A DNA stretch of 24,820 bases from assembly GCA_043818395.1 (NCBI GenBank), contig JBDRFZ010000023.1:1-24820 (forward strand). Reading direction: 5' to 3'. The position numbers and the translations under genes are program-made. The notes beneath the pieces are model-generated. The model worked only from the letters and a program-made list of their open reading frames with translations, was not told the origin of the DNA and ran no database searches. This DNA comes from JBDRFZ01 sp043818395. GTDB lineage: Bacteria; Patescibacteriota; Patescibacteriia; 2-12-FULL-60-25. Below, in pieces: positions 1 through 7,510 of this stretch. Numbering within the stretch: the first letter of the stretch is position 1; each line of letters starts with the position of its first letter.

Positions 1-318
1 TCCGGCAGCGGTGACAACACCATTATAATCTGGGACAAAGATGATCAAGGCAGATACCACGAATCAGCCAAACTCGAAGGCCATACCAAGTTTGTGAATA
101 CCCTCCAAGTCCTACCCGACGGCCGCATTGTTTCCGGTAGCCATGACAAGACCATCAGAATCTGGGACAAAGACGATCAAGGCAAATACCACGAATCAGC
201 CAAACTCGAAGCTCATACCAATTATGTGTTTACCCTCCAAGTCCTACCCGACGGCCGCATTGTTTCCGGTAGCGGTGACAAGACCATCAGAATCTGGGAC
301 GGGATTAAGGATGAGTGA
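1..318 (+). CDS. WD40-repeat protein, 3' fragment
   Basis: The reading frame is open from the first base of the window, so the start lies outside it; only the last 105 residues are seen. It holds two complete and one partial WD40 units of 44 residues. Each has the pattern GH/AH...V.TLQVLPDGRIVSGS.DKTIRIWD, and the frame closes just after the last WD with GIKDE. WD40 units form beta-propeller blades that act as protein-binding scaffolds; the partner here is unknown and no other domain can be seen. The units are almost identical at DNA level. The downstream PAP2 gene follows within 24 nt, so the two may be co-transcribed. The family call is certain; no role can be assigned. Confidence 0.9.
   Translation, partial: SGSGDNTIIIWDKDDQGRYHESAKLEGHTKFVNTLQVLPDGRIVSGSHDKTIRIWDKDDQGKYHESAKLEAHTNYVFTLQVLPDGRIVSGSGDKTIRIWDGIKDE
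1..318 (+). repeat. 132-bp tandem repeat coding for WD40 blades
   Basis: Units start at 1 (window edge), 133 and 265 (partial), each 132 bp or 44 codons. Units are near-identical including third codon positions; long stretches such as the one encoding TLQVLPDGRIVSGS are the same in each copy. The array presumably continues upstream. This points to recent unit duplication or gene conversion. Confidence 0.85.
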
Positions 319-341
319 AGTGCGTGTTTAGAAAGAGAATT

Positions 342-902
342 ATGATACCAGGAAACGAAACTCTATTCATCCATGGAATCCAGCAGGTGATTTTTACAAC
401 ACCGTGGGTTATGGCTTTGATGATTTTTATGGCGCGCTGGTTGATCTTGGCGAATTTATTTTTCGTAGTGTATTTTTTAACTTCGAAAAGCAAAAAAGAT
501 AGGCATGTGGCTATAGAAATTGCTTGGAGTTTCATTTTTGCACTGATTATTACTACGGTTATTTCTTATTTCATAAGTCGCGATCGCCCTTTTGTTGCTG
601 TTCCGGATATAGTGTTACTCATACCGCCGCCTTTTAATTCGTCGTTTCCTTCCGGTCATACGGGTGCGGCCATTGCTATCGCACTGACGATTTTTAATAG
701 AAATAAATTAATGGGCGCCATCTCGTTTTTAATCGCTGCTTTTGTGGCTTTCGGACGCTTGGCGACCGGCGTTCATTACCCGACGGATCTTTTAGGTGGT
801 GTGTTTGTCGGGTTGCTGTCTTTTTCAGTAGTTATGATTTTACATCGCGAACTTGGTAGCAGTGATATATTAAATTCTGCAAAACGTTATATACACAAAT
901 AA
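342..902 (+). CDS. PAP2-family membrane phosphatase (undecaprenyl-pyrophosphate phosphatase-like)
   Basis: Predicted integral membrane lipid phosphatase of 186 residues, of the BcrC/YbjG type that recycles undecaprenyl pyrophosphate for wall synthesis. The acid phosphatase signature is clear: motif 1 ends in SRDRP (about residues 79-83), motif 2 is PSGH (103-106) and motif 3 is GR-x5-H-x3-D (138-149), giving the catalytic histidines H106 and H145. The usual lysine seven residues before the motif 1 arginine is a serine. Several hydrophobic helices flank these motifs. I chose ATG 342, which has a purine-rich GAAAGAG upstream; an in-frame GTG at 315 would add nine residues and is possible. The mltG gene starts 6 nt later, supporting a cell-wall role. 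Substrate is inferred from family and neighbour. Confidence 0.85.
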   Translation: MIPGNETLFIHGIQQVIFTTPWVMALMIFMARWLILANLFFVVYFLTSKSKKDRHVAIEIAWSFIFALIITTVISYFISRDRPFVAVPDIVLLIPPPFNSSFPSGHTGAAIAIALTIFNRNKLMGAISFLIAAFVAFGRLATGVHYPTDLLGGVFVGLLSFSVVMILHRELGSSDILNSAKRYIHK

Positions 903-908
903 AGATCT

Positions 909-1937
909 ATGAGGAAAATTATATTCCTGACAGGATTGATATTTTTAGTCGGCGGCATACTTGCGTCTTTTTTTATTCCAGCCGCATGGTTCTCTGTGCC
1001 CGCGGATGGTGCGCCGATAATCAACATCAATATCGTGGAAGGTATGACCGTGGACGATGTAACAACACTGCTTTTTGAAAAAGGTTTAATCCAATCACGT
1101 CTGGCTTATAAGATTTATATGTTGTTCGATAAGTCCGCCCAAAAAGTAAAAGTCGGTTCTTATCCTTTAAAAAGCGGCATGAGTTATCGCCTGATAGCGC
1201 GTACTATCGCTTTGGGGCCGACCAGAGAAGAAGTTCAAATAAAGATCATCGAAGGCTGGAGTAATGAGGCGATGGGTTTAGAGCTATCAAAATATAATGT
1301 TTCGGCAGCGGATTGGCTAAGTGAAGTCGGCAGCAATAAAAACGGAAAACCAATGGCCGATAATTGGCGTCAGGATTTTTCTTTTTTGAAAGATTTACCT
1401 GCAGATTCGTCGCTCGAAGGGTTTCTCTTTCCTGATACATATCGCGTCTGGAAAGATCAATTGCCACAAGGTTTGATCGCCAAACAATTATCCGAATTTG
1501 AAAAGCGCGCTACGCATCTCGTCGATGAGGCGAAAAAGCAAGGAAGGACGTTGCACGAAGTGGTGACGCTGGCTTCGATCGTGGAGAAAGAAGTTGCTGA
1601 TCCGGAAGATAGGAAAATAGTGGCCGGTATATTTTTAAATCGCATCAAGCGCGGCATGCCGCTCCAATCTGATGCCACGATTTCTTATTTGACCGGCTCC
1701 GGTCGCGCGCGTTCGAACCTCGACGAACTTGGGATTGATTCGCCTTTTAATACATATAAATACAAAGGCTTGCCGCCTGCACCGATCTGCAATCCAGGCG
1801 AGACGGCGCTTGAAGCCGCGTTAAATCCTGCGGCCAGTGATTATTTTTATTTCTTAACGGATGAAGAGGGGAAAACTTATTACGCGAAGACTCTTGAAGA
1901 GCATGCTAAGAATAGAGCTAGGGCGTTTGGAGAGTGA
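909..1937 (+). CDS. mltG: Endolytic murein transglycosylase MltG
   Basis: MltG (YceG-like) is a membrane-anchored lytic transglycosylase that cuts nascent glycan strands and ends their polymerisation. The 342-residue protein has an N-terminal membrane anchor (about residues 4-25), a LysM-like region with VEGMTVDDV (43-51) and the YceG catalytic domain. The catalytic glutamate motif LASIVEKEV is at about 221-229, with E226 matching the E. coli catalytic Glu. The C-terminal signature YFYFLTDEEGKTYYAKTLEEH is typical. Length is close to the family's usual 330-380. It follows the PAP2 gene by 6 nt, probably in one operon handling peptidoglycan precursors. No Shine-Dalgarno sequence is seen. Confidence 0.95.
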   Translation: MRKIIFLTGLIFLVGGILASFFIPAAWFSVPADGAPIININIVEGMTVDDVTTLLFEKGLIQSRLAYKIYMLFDKSAQKVKVGSYPLKSGMSYRLIARTIALGPTREEVQIKIIEGWSNEAMGLELSKYNVSAADWLSEVGSNKNGKPMADNWRQDFSFLKDLPADSSLEGFLFPDTYRVWKDQLPQGLIAKQLSEFEKRATHLVDEAKKQGRTLHEVVTLASIVEKEVADPEDRKIVAGIFLNRIKRGMPLQSDATISYLTGSGRARSNLDELGIDSPFNTYKYKGLPPAPICNPGETALEAALNPAASDYFYFLTDEEGKTYYAKTLEEHAKNRARAFGE

Positions 1938-1942
1938 GTATT

Positions 1943-1971
1943 TTGTCTATAGCGCGCTCATGAGCTAACCT
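1943..1971 (+). promoter_or_regulatory. Promoter of the helicase gene
   Basis: TTGTCT (1943-1948), a 17-nt spacer and TAACCT (1966-1971). The start codon ATG 1978 lies 6 nt after the -10 box, where transcription would begin, so the mRNA would be leaderless. No Shine-Dalgarno sequence precedes ATG 1978. Confidence 0.5.
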
Positions 1972-1977
1972 AGCGCC

Positions 1978-4167
1978 ATGTCAATTCTTGTTTTACCAAA
2001 CCGAGAAGACCAGTCGTTCAAAAAAAGTATCGATTATCACAAGGAATTGAACCAGGAACAGCTCGAAGTAGTTTTGAACGCCGACGGGCCATGTCTTGTC
2101 TTGGCCGGCGCCGGATCAGGCAAGACGCGGACCATTACTTACCGCGTGGCTTACCTGCTGGAAAAAGGGGTTGATCCGAGCCGCATCCTGCTTTTGACTT
2201 TTACCAATAAAGCATCCAAGGAAATGCTTAATCGCGTCTCCGGGTTGTTAGGCGATGCCGCCAAAGGAATCTGGGGAGGCACTTTTCATTCCATTGCCAA
2301 CAGGCTTCTTCGGAGTACAGCCGAGCAGATGGGTTATTCCAATAAGTTCACGATTCTTGATACCGGCGATTCCGAAAGTTTGATCAAAGCCGTGATGAAG
2401 GATTTGAAAATAGATCCAAAGGCCAGAAGGTTTCCGACCGCGGCCGTGGTGCATAACATTCTGTCGTTTGCGACCAATACCAGGACAGATGTCGTAGACG
2501 TACTGGATCTTAAACATCCGAATTTTATTTCATTCGCGGATGAGATAGAGGAGATAGGTCGGCAGTACACGGATAGGAAGAAAGCGGCAAATTCTATGGA
2601 TTTTGATGATTTACTGCTTAATTTAAATCGAGTTTTAGCTAATATCGAATGGCGAGAAAGGATTTCGATGCAATTTGAATTTGTCCTGGTTGACGAATAT
2701 CAGGATACGAACGCGCTTCAGGCCTCGATCGTGCAGGGCCTGTCTTCACATCATAAAAATGTTTTGGTTGTCGGCGACGATGCGCAGTCGATTTATGCTT
2801 TTCGCGGCGCTGATGTGAAAAATATTTTACGTTTTCCAGATACCTGGCCGAACACCAAGATTTTTAAATTAGTTACGAATTATCGCTCCACTCCGGAAAT
2901 TTTGGAATTAGCCAATACATCGCTTTCCAATAACGTTAACCGTTTTGAAAAAGAACTCATCGGTATCAGGCCGAAAGGCGGCAAGCCGGTCGTGGTGCCG
3001 GCCGCATCGGCCAGCCAGGAAGCCAGGTTCGTGGTGGAGAAAGTTTTAGAGCAAAGAGCTGAAGGCGTAGCTCTCGGTAACATGGCCGTGCTCTTTCGTT
3101 CCAGTTCGCATTCGCAGATGCTGGAGTTCGAGCTCATGAAACGCGACGTACCGTATGAATATCGCGGCGGTGCTAAATTTTTTGAGCGCGCGCACATCAA
3201 AGATGTTTTGTCCTATCTCCGCGTTTTTGATAATACCCGTGATGAAGCCGGCTGGATCAGGGTTTTGAATTTGCAGACAGGCATAGGCGCGGTCACGGCC
3301 ATGAGATTGATCAGTCAAATTAAACAGTACTCGGATTTGCATCAGGTGATTGGCGCGAATCTGGATGCGTATTTGCCGGGTAAGGCTAAAAACGGTTGGG
3401 TGGATTTCATGACCATTATCGAATCCATGATGGGGCATGGGCCTATGCCATCGCATATGCTGCGCGCCATTATAAATTCGGGTTATCGTGATTACGCGGA
3501 ACGTGAATTTACGGACTGGCGCGAACGTCTTGAAGATTTGGAACAGCTGGCGATATTTGCCGAAAACTACCGCGATGCTTCTTCGCTTATGGCCGACATC
3601 GCGTTATACGATGAAGTAATTCGCGGACGGGATAAAAATTCAGCGGCACAGACCGAGCGCTTGATTCTTTCCACCGTACATCAGGCCAAGGGTTTGGAGT
3701 GGGATACGGTTTTCGTGATTCATCTGGCTGATACTTTTTTTCCGAACAGACGGGCTATGACCGAGGAGGGGGGAGTAGAGGAAGAACGCAGATTATTTTA
3801 CGTAGCCGTAACCAGGGCAAAAAGAAAATTATTCCTGACTTATCCGGTCACGAGCGGCATGGATACTATCGTCCTCAACCAACCCTCGCTTTTCATCGAA
3901 GAGATCCCGCCGAATTTGACCGAGCGTTTGGAATTACGCGATGCGGAACGCAGGATAAGTCCGTCTGGTTACGGACGGAGCGGAGCATCTCACACGGATG
4001 GAGTTCGCCGCGATGAATGGAATTGGGATAGCAGTTATGAAGAACCGGCTATAGAAATTGACCGGCGCGGAGACAGGGTTTCGGCTACACCGTCTGTCTG
4101 GAAGAGTAAACCAAAGACAAATACGTTGCCGTCGGTTTCATATCTTAGTGATATTAATGATTTATGA
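1978..4167 (+). CDS. uvrD: UvrD/PcrA-type superfamily 1A DNA helicase
   Basis: ATP-dependent 3'-5' DNA helicase for repair and replication restart. All SF1A motifs are seen: Q motif LNQEQLEVV (about residues 24-32), Walker A GAGSGKT (44-50), motif Ia TFTNKAS, Walker B DEYQDT (239-244), motif III GDDAQSIYAFRGA (266-278), motif IV NYRSTPEIL, motif V STVHQAKGLEW and motif VI YVAVTRAKRKL. At 729 residues it has the family's length. The C-terminal tail is loosely conserved, with only a GDRV remnant of the PcrA/UvrD Tudor region. UvrD, Rep and PcrA cannot be told apart here. The stop overlaps the start of the next gene by 4 nt, so the two are co-transcribed and probably translationally coupled. Confidence 0.93.
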   Translation: MSILVLPNREDQSFKKSIDYHKELNQEQLEVVLNADGPCLVLAGAGSGKTRTITYRVAYLLEKGVDPSRILLLTFTNKASKEMLNRVSGLLGDAAKGIWGGTFHSIANRLLRSTAEQMGYSNKFTILDTGDSESLIKAVMKDLKIDPKARRFPTAAVVHNILSFATNTRTDVVDVLDLKHPNFISFADEIEEIGRQYTDRKKAANSMDFDDLLLNLNRVLANIEWRERISMQFEFVLVDEYQDTNALQASIVQGLSSHHKNVLVVGDDAQSIYAFRGADVKNILRFPDTWPNTKIFKLVTNYRSTPEILELANTSLSNNVNRFEKELIGIRPKGGKPVVVPAASASQEARFVVEKVLEQRAEGVALGNMAVLFRSSSHSQMLEFELMKRDVPYEYRGGAKFFERAHIKDVLSYLRVFDNTRDEAGWIRVLNLQTGIGAVTAMRLISQIKQYSDLHQVIGANLDAYLPGKAKNGWVDFMTIIESMMGHGPMPSHMLRAIINSGYRDYAEREFTDWRERLEDLEQLAIFAENYRDASSLMADIALYDEVIRGRDKNSAAQTERLILSTVHQAKGLEWDTVFVIHLADTFFPNRRAMTEEGGVEEERRLFYVAVTRAKRKLFLTYPVTSGMDTIVLNQPSLFIEEIPPNLTERLELRDAERRISPSGYGRSGASHTDGVRRDEWNWDSSYEEPAIEIDRRGDRVSATPSVWKSKPKTNTLPSVSYLSDINDL

Positions 4168-4742
4168 TTTTTTTGTGGTTACTTCTCGGTTTTTGGATTC
4201 TTATCTCGTTTGCCGTGTTGTACTTGGTCGTCTCGGAATTATGGCGGGTGGTTTTTTTTGGTGGCGTACCGTCATTGTCATCCACCTGGGCAATCGTGGA
4301 TCGCGTGCTGGCCGAACGCGTGCTACCGACCAAAGGTCTTATTTTGGATTTGGGTTGCAGTCGCGGGTGGACGTTGAGACGATTTCATAAGGCCGGAATC
4401 GCGGGACCTCTCGTAGGTTATGAACGGGCGTTCTCACCATGGATCGTCGGTGCATTCTGGTCATGGATAACTATGATGCCGATTAAAATCGTAAAAGATG
4501 ACTATGAGCGGGCGCCCATAGAGGAAGCTTACGGCATATATTTATTTTTACTGCCCAAGGCCATGACCGAGCTTGCAAAAATATTAGCAAAACGCGCGAA
4601 GCCGGAAACAGTGATAGTGTGTGCGGAGTTTCCTTTGCCTGATTGGCGGCCTGTTTCGATTTTTGAAGCCAGAGGTGTGACGAGCAGGAGGTCGAAGATT
4701 TTTGTTTATAAACCTGTTGATTCTTTGTCGAAATCATGCTAG
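4164..4742 (+). CDS. Membrane-anchored class I SAM-dependent methyltransferase-like protein
   Basis: A 192-residue protein with a long hydrophobic N-terminal segment (about residues 2-34), then a Rossmann-type SAM-binding motif I, LILDLGCSRGW (59-69). The remainder resembles small single-TM methyltransferases, with a hydrophobic strand IYLFLLPK where motif IV would lie and VIVCAEFPLPDW near the motif V/VI region. Substrate is unknown. The start overlaps the helicase stop by 4 nt (ATGA). The next gene is a MetK-like protein, so a SAM producer may sit beside a SAM user, though that gene has its own promoter-like sequence. The family call is good; no function can be given. Confidence 0.7.
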   Translation: MIFLWLLLGFWILISFAVLYLVVSELWRVVFFGGVPSLSSTWAIVDRVLAERVLPTKGLILDLGCSRGWTLRRFHKAGIAGPLVGYERAFSPWIVGAFWSWITMMPIKIVKDDYERAPIEEAYGIYLFLLPKAMTELAKILAKRAKPETVIVCAEFPLPDWRPVSIFEARGVTSRRSKIFVYKPVDSLSKSC

Positions 4743-4745
4743 ATA
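4717..4745 (+). promoter_or_regulatory. Promoter of the metK-like gene
   Basis: TTGATT (4717-4722), a 17-nt spacer and TAGATA (4740-4745), inside the 3' end of the preceding gene. ATG 4755 lies 9 nt after the -10 box, leaving a leader of only about 0-3 nt. Confidence 0.45.
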
Positions 4746-4754
4746 AGTAAGAAC

Positions 4755-5747
4755 ATGCAATCAGCCAAGTGTCTTTTACCCGGACATCCGGATAAGGTCT
4801 GTGATCTGGTCGTCGAAGCGATTATCGATGAATATCTTAAACGCGACCCGGAAACTCGCATCCAAATTCATGCCATGGGCGGCAGGGGAGCTTTGTTTAT
4901 CGCCGGCGACGTAAAAAGCAAAGCTGATTTTGACGTTTCCTCGCTTGTCAGGAGAACACTTGGCACGCTCTCGGTCATGTGCGAGGTCGAGCCTTTTATA
5001 TCCATCGAACCGGTTGGTTCGGAGCAGTCGCAATTATTCTCGAATGGCCCGGGAGCTCCGGTTGCCGTATCTGCCTACGCTACTTCAGAAACCGAAGAGA
5101 TGCTCCCGCCAACCGTTGCTACGGCTCGGCGAGTCGCTGCACTCTTGGATGAAAAAAGACAGAATGACGAAAATTGGTTTTGGCTCGGACCTGACGGAGA
5201 AGTCATGAGCGAGCGTCTTAATAATGATTTGAATGCCATTTCGATACGCGTTGAGCACGGTTCTTTGGCGCTCGAAGAAGCAAGAAAAAAAATCATCTCG
5301 GCTGTTAACGAATGCATTTCCGGTTCGACTGATGTGCTCGTAAATGAATCCGGTCCATGTGAAATGCGTGGCTTGGCTGAACGCATGGGTGCATCAGGTA
5401 AAGATGTTTTACCCTACGGCTTCGCACTACCGGCTGTTTATCTCGGTGTAGGTCTAGATCCAAAGCGGCCGGAAAAAGGCGGCGCCTGGCTCGCGCGGCA
5501 GGCGGCTCGTGCTTTGGTTAAGCGCGGCGCAAAGGCGGTTTTGGTACAAGCAGTTTATCTGCCGGGTGAGTTTACACCGTCCGTGGTGCAGGCTCGGGAC
5601 GAACGAGGTCGTGACGTGAGCAAAGACGTTGATCGGAAAAAACTTTCGCTTGAACGGATCGCACTTGAATGGTGGAGGCCGAATTTAAATTTCGACGCCG
5701 CGCGTTTGGGTTTTGCCGGTGGCGCCGGCATGCCTTGGGAGGAATAA
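4755..5747 (+). CDS. metK: Divergent S-adenosylmethionine synthetase (MetK-like)
   Basis: A 330-residue MetK homologue; bacterial MetK (about 380-400) makes SAM from ATP and methionine. The N-terminal GHPDK motif (about residues 9-13) is intact, and ATSETEEMLPP matches the family's ETPELMP region. Other signatures are eroded. The GDQG loop reads NGPGAPVAV, the PDGK motif reads PDGE, the GGPxGDxGLTGRK loop is reduced to SGPCEMRGLAERMG and the GAFSGKDPTKVDRS loop to GVGLDPKRPEKGGAW. Several catalytic lysines and aspartates of characterised MetK therefore appear missing. Such forms may be normal in some CPR lineages. SAM synthetase activity is likely from family and neighbours but not proven by the residues seen. 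No Shine-Dalgarno sequence is present. Confidence 0.75.
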   Translation: MQSAKCLLPGHPDKVCDLVVEAIIDEYLKRDPETRIQIHAMGGRGALFIAGDVKSKADFDVSSLVRRTLGTLSVMCEVEPFISIEPVGSEQSQLFSNGPGAPVAVSAYATSETEEMLPPTVATARRVAALLDEKRQNDENWFWLGPDGEVMSERLNNDLNAISIRVEHGSLALEEARKKIISAVNECISGSTDVLVNESGPCEMRGLAERMGASGKDVLPYGFALPAVYLGVGLDPKRPEKGGAWLARQAARALVKRGAKAVLVQAVYLPGEFTPSVVQARDERGRDVSKDVDRKKLSLERIALEWWRPNLNFDAARLGFAGGAGMPWEE

Positions 5748-5749
5748 TC

Positions 5750-5758
5750 TGCTACAAT
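5750..5758 (+). promoter_or_regulatory. Extended -10 promoter of the cyclophilin gene
   Basis: TGCTACAAT is an extended -10 element (TGn plus TACAAT at 5753-5758) that needs no strong -35 box; none is evident. ATG 5769 lies 10 nt downstream, so the leader would be only a few bases. Confidence 0.5.
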
Positions 5759-5768
5759 TTGTCTCGCT

Positions 5769-6530
5769 ATGCGATACATCAAACCTTTCACCATCGTTTG
5801 TCTATCCTTATTAACTTATGGCGCAGGTTGCGGATCTCCTGATTCGTCGCCTGTATCTCTTGATAAATACCAGAATGCGCCGGAAGAAAATCAGGAGGTA
5901 CAGGTACCGCCAAATAAAGAAACTGCTAATGAAACAGCAGAATCAACTACTACAACCATGAATAACGCTACTACGACACCCGAAGACGCGACGCCGTCGA
6001 CATCGTCGCAACCAACTACCGTCGAATCACAAATTCCGCCCGTTGTTGAAGTTACGCCGGAGACGCTGGCTTTTCCGGGAATTTTGTCGGATAAAGAAAC
6101 TTTGGGCAAACAAATTCGCGTCAAGACGAATAAAGGCGAAATTATCTTTGAACTTTTACCGAAGGAAGGTCCTAAGGCCGCATCCAATTTCGTTTATCTG
6201 GTCAAACATAAATTTTATGACGGGTTAATTTTCCACCGCGTGGTGCCAGGCTTCGTGATTCAAGGAGGGGATCCGCTCGGAACAGGTATCGGAGGACCGG
6301 GTTATAAATTCGAGGATGATAAGGTTAATCTTTCGTATGATGCCGGTATTGTGGCCATGGCTAACGCCGGACCGAATACGAATGGTTCACAGTTTTTTAT
6401 AATGCTCGAAAATAATCCCTTGCCGCCCAGCTATTCTATATTCGGCCGCGTGACGCAAGGTATGGACGTGGTTAGAAAAATCGTCCAGGGAGATATCATG
6501 ACGAGTATCATTATCGAGACGAAGAAATAG
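5769..6530 (+). CDS. Exported cyclophilin-type peptidyl-prolyl isomerase
   Basis: Catalyses cis-trans isomerisation of proline peptide bonds, here probably outside the cytoplasmic membrane. The N-terminus is a signal peptide ending TYGAGC; C21 could be lipidated, though the lipobox is imperfect. A Thr/Ser/Glu-rich linker covers about residues 22-110. The cyclophilin domain (116-250) has FHRVVPGFVIQGGD with catalytic R157 and Q165, then NGSQFFI (205-211) and SIFGRV (223-228). The usual tryptophan that contacts cyclosporin is not evident. The domain is compact, as in other bacterial secreted cyclophilins. It is a monocistronic-looking gene with its own extended -10 promoter, followed by a 115-nt gap. 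Confidence 0.92.
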   Translation: MRYIKPFTIVCLSLLTYGAGCGSPDSSPVSLDKYQNAPEENQEVQVPPNKETANETAESTTTTMNNATTTPEDATPSTSSQPTTVESQIPPVVEVTPETLAFPGILSDKETLGKQIRVKTNKGEIIFELLPKEGPKAASNFVYLVKHKFYDGLIFHRVVPGFVIQGGDPLGTGIGGPGYKFEDDKVNLSYDAGIVAMANAGPNTNGSQFFIMLENNPLPPSYSIFGRVTQGMDVVRKIVQGDIMTSIIIETKK

Positions 6531-6609
6531 GGGCTTTGGTGGATAGTATTCAGCATTCAGTATTTAGGGTTTGATATTGATTGTCGTCATTTGTGATTAG
6601 AATTTCTGA

Positions 6610-6639
6610 TTGTCAATTATCGAATAAATCGTGTATGAT
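6610..6639 (+). promoter_or_regulatory. Promoter of the C39-like peptidase operon
   Basis: TTGTCA (6610-6615), 18-nt spacer and TATGAT (6634-6639). ATG 6646 falls exactly where transcription should start, predicting a leaderless mRNA. An in-frame GTG at 6631 lies inside the promoter and so is unlikely to be the start. Confidence 0.65.
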
Positions 6640-6645
6640 TCATGC

Positions 6646-7506
6646 ATGATTTTCAAGAAATTCAAGTGGCTAATATTGGGCATTGTTTTGGTATTAGGAG
6701 GTTTCGGTTATGTTTATCGTTGGGATATTAATGACGCCTGGAGCGCCTGGTCCGCACCGAAATTACCCGAAGCTCATAAATACGAACCAGCGCAAGCAGA
6801 CATCAACCTGAATTCAGACCAAAATTCACCTTTTGAAGGCGGGGTAGCTACATCGCAAAATTACATCCTGGTTTCTTCGCCGCCTTCATCACCAAAGAAG
6901 ATTGACCCCTTTGAAAATATAGGCTCATTACCGCTAGAGGTTAATCTGGAAATTCCTTTTACTACCCAGGCTCCTTATCAAAATTGGGATTATCCCTATC
7001 AAGAAGCCTGCGAGGAAGCTTCGGCTATCATGGTCGATGCATTTTATAAAGGCGAAGAAGGCGTGATTCCAATTGAAAAAGCCAAGCAAGCTATCGATGA
7101 TTTCGTGGCTTATGAAAATAAAGCATTAGGATATTATAAAGATACTAACGCGACGGATTTAGCTAAAGCTGTTAGAGGTCATTTCGGTTATGCTGAAGTT
7201 ATTATTAAGCCGGTAATATCTATAAACGATATCAAGCGCGTGGTTGCCAATGGATTTCCGGTTATTTTGCCAGCCGCCGGAAAATTGTTGAATAATCCGA
7301 ATTTTCGCAACGGTGGTCCGCTATACCATATGTTGGTTGTAAAAGGTTATACGGGAAATAAAATAATCACGAACGATCCGGGTACGCGGCGCGGTGCGGA
7401 TTATGTCTATTCCGCGGATGTTCTCATGAACGCTATCCATGACTGGAATGGCGGTGATGTGGAGAACGGTGAGAAAATTATGATCGTAATAATGCCCAAT
7501 CCATAA
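6646..7506 (+). CDS. C39-like cysteine peptidase domain protein, membrane-anchored
   Basis: A 286-residue exported protein with an N-terminal membrane anchor (about residues 7-24) and a flexible Pro/Ser linker to residue 95. The C39-like papain-fold domain follows, starting LEIPFTTQAP. Catalytic residues are visible: Cys122 in QEACEEAS, His228 in YHMLVVKGY and N243/D244 in TNDPGT. Typical C39-like domains cleave peptides or act as wall-associated hydrolases; there is no leader-peptide substrate or ABC exporter in frame here, so a bacteriocin-processing role is not supported. ATG 6646 was preferred over GTG 6631 because the promoter -10 box covers the latter. It heads a likely operon with the next three genes (gaps of 4 and 1 nt, then an overlap). 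Confidence 0.82.
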   Translation: MIFKKFKWLILGIVLVLGGFGYVYRWDINDAWSAWSAPKLPEAHKYEPAQADINLNSDQNSPFEGGVATSQNYILVSSPPSSPKKIDPFENIGSLPLEVNLEIPFTTQAPYQNWDYPYQEACEEASAIMVDAFYKGEEGVIPIEKAKQAIDDFVAYENKALGYYKDTNATDLAKAVRGHFGYAEVIIKPVISINDIKRVVANGFPVILPAAGKLLNNPNFRNGGPLYHMLVVKGYTGNKIITNDPGTRRGADYVYSADVLMNAIHDWNGGDVENGEKIMIVIMPNP

Positions 7507-7510
7507 TTTT

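Noticed and set aside
1..318. CRISPR-like or tandem non-coding repeat
   Set aside because: The repeats are 132-bp coding units in one frame with WD40 motifs; there are no spacers.
3046..3456. 136-residue minus-strand open frame inside the helicase gene
   Set aside because: It is fully antisense to conserved helicase motifs and has no recognisable domain or start signals.
6541..6568. ATTCAGC/ATTCAGT/ATTTAGG short direct repeats after the cyclophilin gene
   Set aside because: Three imperfect 7-mers only; too little to call a repeat family or regulatory site from one window.
6631..6645. GTG start five codons upstream for the C39-like protein
   Set aside because: The codon lies inside the promoter (TATGAT at 6634-6639); translation from it would need an upstream transcript.
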